A stretch of 5,916 nt of DNA from Desulfoprunum sp. (lineage in GTDB: Bacteria > Desulfobacterota > Desulfobulbia > Desulfobulbales > Desulfocapsaceae). The translations under genes were made by a program, and so were the position numbers. This document shows positions 1 through 4,826 of the stretch, piece after piece. The notes below the pieces were generated by a model that saw only the letters and a list, made by a program, of their open reading frames with translations, did no database searches and was not told the origin of the DNA. Location of the stretch: NCBI GenBank assembly GCA_030696435.1, contig JAUYSF010000124.1, forward strand, positions 1-5,916, written 5' to 3'. The stretch's first letter is position 1. The number at the start of each line of letters is the position of its first letter.

Positions 1-141
1 CAGTTTGAGGATCTTCCTCAGGAGGCAAAAGACTATATCAGGCGTATTGAGGATTTTACCGGGGTCGAGGCGGCAATCGTATCGGTTGGACCTGACCGCA
101 ATGAAACGCTCCTCCTGCACAATCCTTTTTTGAAAAAGTGA
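1..141 (+). CDS. purA: Adenylosuccinate synthetase, C-terminal fragment (5' end outside window)
   Basis: Reading frame 1 is open from the first base and gives 46 residues before a TGA stop. The fragment contains [20 protein letters not shown] followed by PDRNETLLL. This matches the conserved C-terminus of PurA, where a helix with a YI-x2-IE pattern is followed by a V-S-x-GP-x-R-x-x-T strand that helps form the nucleotide end of the active site. PurA condenses IMP with aspartate using GTP, the first committed step from IMP to AMP, in the cytosol. Only about a tenth of the protein (usual length about 430 residues) is visible, so catalytic residues cannot be checked. It is followed by a 78-bp gap before rpoZ. 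The identification rests on a short but distinctive tail. Confidence 0.88.
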   Translation, partial: QFEDLPQEAKDYIRRIEDFTGVEAAIVSVGPDRNETLLLHNPFLKK

Positions 142-155
142 ACGATTCCTCTCTG

Positions 156-185
156 TTGCTTTAAAAAATGTCGGGTAGGTATTAA
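156..185 (+). promoter_or_regulatory. Possible sigma-70-type promoter for rpoZ-dnaJ-moaC
   Basis: In the AT-rich gap after purA there is TTGCTT (156-161) and, 18 bp downstream, TATTAA (180-185). Together they resemble -35 and -10 boxes. The -10 candidate sits inside an 11-bp perfect palindrome, GTATTAAATAC (179-189). Another AT-rich stretch, TATTAT (202-207), could serve as a -10 but has no good -35 partner. The 78-bp gap is one of the longest in the window and precedes three tightly spaced genes, so a promoter is plausible here. The boxes are imperfect and this is inference only. Confidence 0.3.
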
Positions 186-219
186 ATACTGTTCACTCAT
201 ATATTATCGAGGTTGCAAA

Positions 220-495
220 ATGGCAAGAATTACAGTTGAAGACTGCTTGGAAAAAATTGGTGATGATAATCGGTTCAATCTGGTTCATCTGACGGTCAAA
301 CGGATCAAGCAACACCGCAAGGGGGAACCATTTCTGGTTGAGGGCAAAAATAAAGAGATAGTCATGACCTTGCGCGAGATCGCTGCTGAAAAGGTGACAT
401 TTGCCAACATTGAATCCCTGCCGGATGCGTCCCCCAAGGAAAAACGCGCATCAGTTGAGGAGCAGGAAGCTGCCAACGCCACTCAAGTAGATTAG
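220..495 (+). CDS. rpoZ: DNA-directed RNA polymerase omega subunit
   Basis: This 91-residue protein is the small omega subunit that helps beta' fold and join core RNA polymerase. The N-terminus [19 protein letters not shown] matches the family pattern MAR-(V/I)-T-V-x-D-x-x-x-x-(I/V)-G-(x2)-NRF, and residues 51-58 (LREIAAEK) match the conserved LREIA segment. The length is typical for omega. The start is supported by GAGG (209-212), seven bases before ATG. In E. coli the first residues of omega (Met-Ala-Arg) help form ppGpp site 1 at the omega-beta' interface; that MAR motif is kept here. The C-terminal 25 or so residues are Glu/Ala/Lys-rich and probably disordered, as is usual for the family. 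It lies 21 bp before dnaJ, probably in one transcript. Confidence 0.95.
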   Translation: MARITVEDCLEKIGDDNRFNLVHLTVKRIKQHRKGEPFLVEGKNKEIVMTLREIAAEKVTFANIESLPDASPKEKRASVEEQEAANATQVD

Positions 496-516
496 AAGGC
501 AGGGTTTTAGGACGAT

Positions 517-1638
517 ATGAGTACCGATTACTACGAGATACTTTCTGTAGGCCGTAATGCCAGTGCAGGTGACATCAAGAAGGCCTATCGCAAGTTGGCG
601 ATGAAATATCACCCGGACCGGAATCCCGATGATAAAAAAGCCGAGGCGAAGTTCAAGGAATGCACCGAGGCTTATGAAGTCCTCAGCGACGATAAAAAAC
701 GGCAGATCTATGACACCTATGGTCATGACGGACTGAAGAACAGCGGTTACCGCGGCCCTGGTAATTTTGAGGACGTTTTTTCGAATTTCGGCGATATCTT
801 TGGCGATCTCTTTGGCTTTAGCGGAGGCCGCGGCCAGACCCGTCGAGATGGGCCCTTGCAAGGTAATGATCTACGCTACGACCTTGCTGTTACGTTTATG
901 GAGGCGATACATGGTGCCTCCAAAGAGGTTGAGCTGACCCGTCGTGATACCTGCTGGACCTGCGAAGGAACCGGCTGCCGTCCCGGACATCAGAAGGAAA
1001 CCTGTCCAACCTGCAATGGCCGTGGCCAGGTGATTCGCTCCCAGGGCTTTTTCCAGGTCAGCACCGCCTGCCCGAAGTGTCGTGGTGAGGGACAGATTGT
1101 CACCGATCCCTGCAGCGACTGCAATGGGGTGGGACTTGTTGAGCAGACCAAAAAGGTCATCATCAAGATACCTGCCGGGGTAGACACCGGAGCGAGGATG
1201 CGGCTGCGGGGAGAAGGTGAGGGCGGAAGAAGAGGCGGACAGTCCGGTGACCTCTATGTCATCATTCATGTCCAGGAGCACGATTTCTTCAAGCGTGATG
1301 GAGACACCATCTATTGTCGATTGCCGGTGTCCATGGTCAAAGCTGCTCTGGGAACGACTGTCGAGGTGCCAACCGTCCATGGCAAAAAGAACTTGGATAT
1401 CCCAGCCGGCGGTCAGTCCGGTGATGTCTTCACCCTGCGCAAGGAAGGTGTACCCAGTCTGCGAGGTCATGGTAGAGGTAATATGATCGTTGAGCTGCAG
1501 GTTCAGACTCCGACGAATCTCTGCGAAGAACAAAAAGAGATGCTGCGTAATTTTGACAATCTGTGCCAAAAACACGGACAGCATGTCGAGCAGGAGGGCT
1601 TCTTTACCAGACTCTTTAATGAGGTCCTGGGGAAATGA
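517..1638 (+). CDS. dnaJ: Chaperone protein DnaJ (Hsp40, type I)
   Basis: This 373-residue co-chaperone stimulates the DnaK ATPase through its J domain and delivers unfolded substrates in the cytosol. All type I parts are present in order: a J domain (about residues 4-70) with the catalytic HPD at 32-34; a Gly/Phe-rich linker (about 77-110); and a zinc-finger domain with four CxxCxGxG-type repeats (Cys146/149, 163/166, 185/188, 199/202). The substrate-binding beta domains follow, with the LRGEGEGG segment near 230 and [20 protein letters not shown] near 312-331. The length matches the usual 370-380 residues. AGGA at 509-512 lies four bases before the start. The neighbours are rpoZ (21 bp upstream) and moaC (ATGA overlap or a 17-bp gap). 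Neither dnaK nor grpE is in the window, so this copy is not in a dnaKJ operon here. It may be one of several DnaJ proteins in the genome. Confidence 0.96.
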   Translation: MSTDYYEILSVGRNASAGDIKKAYRKLAMKYHPDRNPDDKKAEAKFKECTEAYEVLSDDKKRQIYDTYGHDGLKNSGYRGPGNFEDVFSNFGDIFGDLFGFSGGRGQTRRDGPLQGNDLRYDLAVTFMEAIHGASKEVELTRRDTCWTCEGTGCRPGHQKETCPTCNGRGQVIRSQGFFQVSTACPKCRGEGQIVTDPCSDCNGVGLVEQTKKVIIKIPAGVDTGARMRLRGEGEGGRRGGQSGDLYVIIHVQEHDFFKRDGDTIYCRLPVSMVKAALGTTVEVPTVHGKKNLDIPAGGQSGDVFTLRKEGVPSLRGHGRGNMIVELQVQTPTNLCEEQKEMLRNFDNLCQKHGQHVEQEGFFTRLFNEVLGK

Positions 1639-2144
1639 CACAAAAGAGTAGGAAAATGACGGATCAAGAAAAACCCGGTTTCAGCCATTTTGACTCCCAG
1701 GGGAATGCGCGCATGGTCGATGTGAGTGCAAAGTCTGAAACGACCCGAATTGCCGAGGCCTCTGGAAATATCAGCATGAGCCCCGAGGCCTTTGCCCTGG
1801 TAAAGTCAGGCCAGGTCGCCAAAGGAGATGTGCTGGGGATCGCCCGGGTTGCCGGAATATTGGCGGCCAAGAAGGTTCATGAACTGATACCTTTGACCCA
1901 TCCCTTGCTCATAACTAGTGTCAATGTGGACTTTGCTTTCCAAAATGAGCAAAATTTGATAAATATCAAGGCAACAGTCGGGATATGCGGCAAGACGGGG
2001 GTCGAAATGGAGGCCTTGACTGCGGTATCCATCGCTGCCCTGACTATATATGATATGTGCAAAGCTGTTGATAAATCCATGGTCATAAGCGATATCTGTC
2101 TGTTGAAGAAGACAGGCGGGAAAAGTGGGACATTTATCCGGTAG
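1635..2144 (+). CDS. moaC: Cyclic pyranopterin monophosphate synthase MoaC
   Basis: MoaC converts 3',8-cyclo-7,8-dihydro-GTP (made by MoaA) to cyclic pyranopterin monophosphate in molybdenum cofactor synthesis. The family body starts at [12 protein letters not shown] (residues 27-38) and runs through [12 protein letters not shown] and [11 protein letters not shown] to [10 protein letters not shown]. Residues equivalent to the E. coli active-site set are all present: Lys63, His89, Glu124, Glu126, Asp140 and Lys143 (E. coli 51, 77, 112, 114, 128 and 131, a constant offset of 12). The first ATG (1635) overlaps the dnaJ TGA as ATGA. An in-frame ATG at 1656 follows AGTAGGAAA and would give 162 residues, closer to the usual family length, so it is an equally credible start. 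No other moa genes are in the window. The long first start and coupling to dnaJ are inference; the function is secure. Confidence 0.95.
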   Translation: MTQKSRKMTDQEKPGFSHFDSQGNARMVDVSAKSETTRIAEASGNISMSPEAFALVKSGQVAKGDVLGIARVAGILAAKKVHELIPLTHPLLITSVNVDFAFQNEQNLINIKATVGICGKTGVEMEALTAVSIAALTIYDMCKAVDKSMVISDICLLKKTGGKSGTFIR

Positions 2145-2152
2145 CAGAATGT

Positions 2153-2180
2153 TTGCCTGGGTACATTTCAACTTCATTAT
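2153..2180 (+). promoter_or_regulatory. Weak possible promoter upstream of dksA
   Basis: The 60-bp gap between moaC and dksA holds TTGCCT (2153-2158) and, 16 bp later, CATTAT (2175-2180), which match the sigma-70 consensus at four or more positions each. No hairpin-plus-T-run terminator is visible in the gap, so read-through from moaC is equally possible. This is a tentative call based on pattern alone. Confidence 0.22.
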
Positions 2181-2190
2181 TTGGTGCAAT

Positions 2191-2197
2191 TAAGGAG
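2191..2197 (+). promoter_or_regulatory. Strong ribosome binding site that sets the dksA start
   Basis: TAAGGAG is a near-perfect Shine-Dalgarno sequence. It lies seven bases before ATG at 2205 and only four before an in-frame TTG at 2202. The spacing favours the ATG as the dksA start. Confidence 0.75.
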
Positions 2198-2204
2198 ATA
2201 GTTG

Positions 2205-2570
2205 ATGGATAAGGAGCAACTGGAGAGATTCAGGATTCAACTCTTGCAGAAGCGGGACGAGATCCACGATGAAGCTGGAAAGACGTTAACGGAGATGACT
2301 GATCAGACCACTAATATTCCTGATCCGAATGATCGAGCTACCGTTGAATCTGGAAGAAGCTTTGAATTGCGTATTCGTGACAGAGAACGCAGACTTCTGA
2401 CAAAGATCGAAGAGGCCATTGAAAGAATCGACGAGGAAAAATTTGGAATATGTGAGGGTTGCGGCGAGGAAATTGGCATAAAACGCCTTGAAGCGCGTCC
2501 GGTCACCACCTTGTGTATTGATTGTAAAACCCTCCAGGAAACCAAGGAGAAGGCTCAGGGACAAGGGTGA
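2205..2570 (+). CDS. dksA: RNA polymerase-binding transcription factor DksA
   Basis: DksA enters the secondary channel of RNA polymerase and, with ppGpp, reprograms transcription of rRNA and biosynthetic promoters. The 121-residue protein has an N-terminal helix, a coiled coil with the tip motif DPNDRA (Asp40, Asp43, Ala45; E. coli Asp71, Asp74, Ala76), and a C-terminal four-cysteine zinc finger (Cys83, 86, 104, 107). This is the classic zinc-containing form rather than a Cys-poor paralogue. Residues matching E. coli Lys98, Arg129 and Lys139, implicated in ppGpp site 2, are kept as Lys67, Arg98 and Lys108. It is about 30 residues shorter than E. coli DksA, all missing at the N-terminus, which is common outside gammaproteobacteria. 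The ATG at 2205 is chosen over the adjacent TTG at 2202 from the spacing to TAAGGAG. It ends three bases before the galT-family gene. Confidence 0.95.
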   Translation: MDKEQLERFRIQLLQKRDEIHDEAGKTLTEMTDQTTNIPDPNDRATVESGRSFELRIRDRERRLLTKIEEAIERIDEEKFGICEGCGEEIGIKRLEARPVTTLCIDCKTLQETKEKAQGQG

Positions 2571-2573
2571 ACC

Positions 2574-3617
2574 ATGCCTGAACTACGAAAGGATCCTGTT
2601 CTTGGGCGGTGGATCATTATCTCCAAAGAACGAAGAAAGAGGCCGACGGACTTTGCCGTGGAGACAACCCAGTCCATGGGAGGGTTTTGCCCTTTATGTC
2701 CCGGCAATGAAAGTACCACCCCGCCTGAGGTTCTGGCATTCAGGTTGACTTCGAATCAACTGCGGGATACACCTGATTGGCAGGTACGGGTCGTGCCCAA
2801 CAAATATCCGGCCCTGGTTATTGAAGGCGAATTGGGAAAGGAGGGCGAAGGGCTCTATGACCGGATGAACGGCATCGGGGCTCATGAAGTCATCATCGAG
2901 AGCCCGAATCACGATGAAAGCCTCACCCAGATGTCAACTGAGAACATGTTCTACGTGTTCAAGGCCTTCAAAGAACGAATCTCTGATTTGGAGAGAGACC
3001 CGAGATTCCGCTATGTCATGGTCTTCAAGAATTATGGTCGAGCGGCCGGTGCGTCTCTTGAACATTCGCATTCGCAGTTGATTGCCCTGCCTATCCTTCC
3101 TCGGATGATCGTCTCCGAACTCGCTGGAGCGCTGTCGTATTTCCACTATAAAGAGAGGTGTGTCTTTTGTGACATCATCCGGCAGGAGATGCAGCAGAAC
3201 GTCAGGGTCGTCTGTCAAAATGATCATTTTATCACTATTACCCCTTTTGCCCCCAGGACTCCCTTTGAGATGTGGGTGCTGCCGAAACAGCATTCATCGG
3301 CCTTCTGTAAGCAGGATGATTTCCTGCTGCATGCCCTGTCCGGGATCTTTTCCGAGACCTTGAAACGACTGAACGCCTGTATACCTGATGTACCCTATAA
3401 TTTTGTCCTGCACACCGAACCTCTGCGTTCGGGCGGCCTAGAACACTATCACTGGCACTTTGAAATTGTCCCGAAATTGACATCGATCGCGGGTTTTGAA
3501 TGGGGCTCCGGGTTTTACATCAATCCTATTCCGCCGGAAGAGGCAGCCGCGTATTTACGTGAATCTCTTGATACTCGACTCAAAGGAGAATTGTGTGAAA
3601 AAAATATTGCTGGTTGA
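2574..3617 (+). CDS. galT: GalT-family hexose-1-phosphate nucleotidylyltransferase (probable galactose-1-phosphate uridylyltransferase)
   Basis: This 347-residue HIT-superfamily protein should transfer a nucleotidyl group through a covalent histidine intermediate. It shows the GalT order: MPELRKDPVLGRWIIIS at the N-terminus; CPLC (Cys39, Cys42); NKYPAL (76-81); PNHD (111-114); and the active-site HSHSQ (His164, His166, Gln168), with His166 the expected nucleophile. A second domain carries CVFC (Cys196, Cys199), His240 in PKQH, and HYHWH (291-295). The two CxxC sites suggest two structural zincs, the first probably Cys39/Cys42/His113/His164 and the second Cys196/Cys199/His240/His291. E. coli GalT lacks the second Cys pair and has HPHGQ. 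As I recall it, the Arabidopsis ADP-glucose phosphorylase At5g18200 has the two-zinc arrangement, so the true substrate may differ. AAGGG (2563-2567) precedes the ATG by six bases. Only three bases separate it from dksA, and its last 23 bases overlap the next gene. Confidence 0.88.
   Translation: MPELRKDPVLGRWIIISKERRKRPTDFAVETTQSMGGFCPLCPGNESTTPPEVLAFRLTSNQLRDTPDWQVRVVPNKYPALVIEGELGKEGEGLYDRMNGIGAHEVIIESPNHDESLTQMSTENMFYVFKAFKERISDLERDPRFRYVMVFKNYGRAAGASLEHSHSQLIALPILPRMIVSELAGALSYFHYKERCVFCDIIRQEMQQNVRVVCQNDHFITITPFAPRTPFEMWVLPKQHSSAFCKQDDFLLHALSGIFSETLKRLNACIPDVPYNFVLHTEPLRSGGLEHYHWHFEIVPKLTSIAGFEWGSGFYINPIPPEEAAAYLRESLDTRLKGELCEKNIAG
3582..3588 (+). promoter_or_regulatory. Ribosome binding site inside the galT end, sets a GTG start for the response regulator
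   Basis: AAAGGAG lies within the last codons of the galT-family gene and is six bases before GTG at 3595. It selects this GTG over the longer in-frame reading that begins at 3496, whose N-terminal 33 residues look like galT sequence read out of frame. Confidence 0.75.
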
Positions 3618-3948
3618 TGATGACGAGAGTATCCAGCTCCTCTATTACGAGGAATTGGTAGGCAATGGCTACCAGGTGTTATCTGCCTTGAATGGTGAAG
3701 AAGGATTAAAAAAATTCAGGGAAGATTTCCCGGATCTGGTCATTCTCGATATTCAGATGCCTGGTATGAACGGTATTGAAGTGCTGCGGCAGATGAAGAT
3801 GGAGAATGCTGCTGTCCCCATAATTCTCAGTAGTGCCTATCATGAGTACAAACAGGATCTCGGAGCCTGGGCCTCTGATGAATACGTGGTCAAATCCGCT
3901 GATATTGACGAACTGCTCAGTGCTGTCCGGAAATTCATCGGTGTCTGA
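3595..3948 (+). CDS. Single-domain response regulator (stand-alone receiver, CheY-like)
   Basis: This 117-residue protein is a complete receiver domain with no output domain. MKKILLVDDDE supplies the acidic pocket (Asp8, Asp9). LVILDIQMPGMNG places the phosphoacceptor at Asp52 with the usual MPGMNG loop. The conserved Ser/Thr is Ser80 and the conserved Lys is Lys100, so phosphorylation should work. After Lys100 comes Ser (YVVKSADIDEL) instead of the usual Pro. The GTG start is set by AAAGGAG (3582-3588), and family receivers normally start right at this point. It overlaps the galT-family gene by 23 bases, so translation is probably coupled. No histidine kinase is in the window, so the partner is unknown. 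It could act in a phosphorelay or by protein-protein contact; the sequence does not say which. Confidence 0.92.
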   Translation: MKKILLVDDDESIQLLYYEELVGNGYQVLSALNGEEGLKKFREDFPDLVILDIQMPGMNGIEVLRQMKMENAAVPIILSSAYHEYKQDLGAWASDEYVVKSADIDELLSAVRKFIGV

Positions 3949-3951
3949 GCG

Positions 3952-4044
3952 ATGGGACCTGTGCCCGGCAATCCCGGTATTTACTCTCGGCTGTATCTCC
4001 ATCTCCATGTCCCCGAAGAAAGATTCGTGCAGCAGGTTCCTTGA
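3952..4044 (+). other. 30-codon ORF in the gap before the FolE2-like gene (doubtful)
   Basis: The 95-bp gap contains an ATG-started frame of 30 codons (MGPVPGNPGIYSRLYLHLHV, then PEERFVQQVP). Its TGA (4042-4044) shares a base with the ATG of the FolE2-like gene (TGATG), an arrangement that often couples translation. It is in the same frame as the receiver gene, starting one codon after that gene's TGA, so it would also be added by stop-codon read-through. No Shine-Dalgarno sequence of its own is clear, and I recognise no family. It may be a leader peptide, a remnant of a longer receiver C-terminus, or chance. No terminator hairpin was seen in this gap. Confidence 0.2.
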
Positions 4045-4772
4045 TGAAAGATATCCAGAATCAACTCGATCACCGGCGGATCAACATCAAAAAAGTTGGT
4101 GTTAAGACGATTTCCTATCCTGTAACGGTCCTTGATAAGGCCAAAAAGCGTCAGAACACCATCGCCTCGGTCAATATGTATGTGAACCTGCCCCACAGGT
4201 TCAAAGGCACACATATGAGTCGATTCGTCGAGATTCTCAACCAGTTTCATGGTGAGATTGATCTGAAGAGCTTTCAACAGATCCTCATCAAAATGAAAGA
4301 GCGTCTTGAGGCCGAGGCCTCCCATCTTGAGATGAGTTTTTCCTATTTCCTGATAAAAGAACGGCTATCAGAATCTCTCAACGTCTGTCATTACAGATGC
4401 TCTTTCCTCGGTTCTCTGGAGCATGATTCCGATCTCCAGTTGAAGGTGGAGGTGCCGGTAACTTTACCCCTGGCGAAACAGGATTTCAAAGGATTGCCCC
4501 GCTCCAGAGGAATCTGGGGCAAGGCGGAGATCATCCTGCGGCTCAAGAGCTTTATCTGGATTGAAGATCTCATCCTGCTTATTGAAGGGGCCATTGAAAC
4601 TGAACAGGGCCGTCTCGTTGACTCCGGCCATGAAGCCCTTTCTGTTGAAAGCCTTACCCGCCGGATTGCCGGAAGTCTCGCTGGACTTGCCGGGGTCAAA
4701 TGGTTTTCTCTGAGGATCGAGAATCTCGGAAATGAGTATTCCACCTTTGCTACCCTGGAGTGTACAGTGTAG
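4044..4772 (+). CDS. GTP cyclohydrolase FolE2 (type IB) family protein lacking the metal-binding active-site residues
   Basis: This 242-residue protein belongs to the FolE2 (COG1469, tunnelling-fold) family, whose active members convert GTP to 7,8-dihydroneopterin triphosphate for folate or queuosine synthesis. The N-terminal half is typical: DIQNQLDHRRINIKKVGV (3-20), then VNLPHRFKGTHMSRFVEILN (47-66) and SHLEMSFSYFLIKE (93-106). Later landmarks VEVPVT (135-140) and FIWIEDL (170-176) are also in place. After VPVT, active family members have a CPCSK...GAHNQR signature supplying metal-ligand Cys and His. Here residues 141-160 begin LPLAKQDFKG and contain neither. The C-terminal IHNHSAY is replaced by ENLGNEYSTF, and about ten residues are missing around 185-200. 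The frame is clean and well formed, so a frameshift is unlikely. It probably cannot act as a normal cyclohydrolase; the real role is unknown. The start is the ATG at 4044, with a weak AGG at 4034-4036; a TTG at 4041 is adjacent. Confidence 0.82.
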   Translation: MKDIQNQLDHRRINIKKVGVKTISYPVTVLDKAKKRQNTIASVNMYVNLPHRFKGTHMSRFVEILNQFHGEIDLKSFQQILIKMKERLEAEASHLEMSFSYFLIKERLSESLNVCHYRCSFLGSLEHDSDLQLKVEVPVTLPLAKQDFKGLPRSRGIWGKAEIILRLKSFIWIEDLILLIEGAIETEQGRLVDSGHEALSVESLTRRIAGSLAGLAGVKWFSLRIENLGNEYSTFATLECTV

Positions 4773-4826
4773 CTTCAGGGAACAATCGCTACTGAACTTT
4801 CACTCTCAACATACCGACTACTTTCT

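Noticed and set aside
451..861. A 136-codon minus-strand frame with hydrophobic stretches opposite the rpoZ end and dnaJ start
   Set aside because: It is the antisense shadow of the J domain and Gly/Phe region; the hydrophobic look follows from reading Lys/Asp/Glu-rich coding sequence backwards.
871..1641. A 256-codon open frame on the minus strand opposite dnaJ
   Set aside because: It lies wholly within a clear DnaJ gene, its translation shows no recognisable motif, and long antisense frames arise easily from the codon use of this gene.
3496..3594. Longer N-terminus for the response regulator starting at 3496
   Set aside because: These 33 codons fall inside the galT-family gene in another frame and do not resemble a receiver N-terminus; AAAGGAG before the GTG at 3595 gives a better start.
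3949..4043. Transcription terminator between the receiver and FolE2-like genes
   Set aside because: Only a short CCGG-type repeat (CCCGGCAATCCCGG) is visible, with no stable hairpin and no T-run.
4440..4530. Possible frameshift or sequencing error explaining the missing FolE2 CPCSK...GAHNQR motif
   Set aside because: The other two plus-strand frames across this stretch give either an early stop or sequence without the motif, and the main frame returns to family-like FIWIEDL afterwards with no indel signs.
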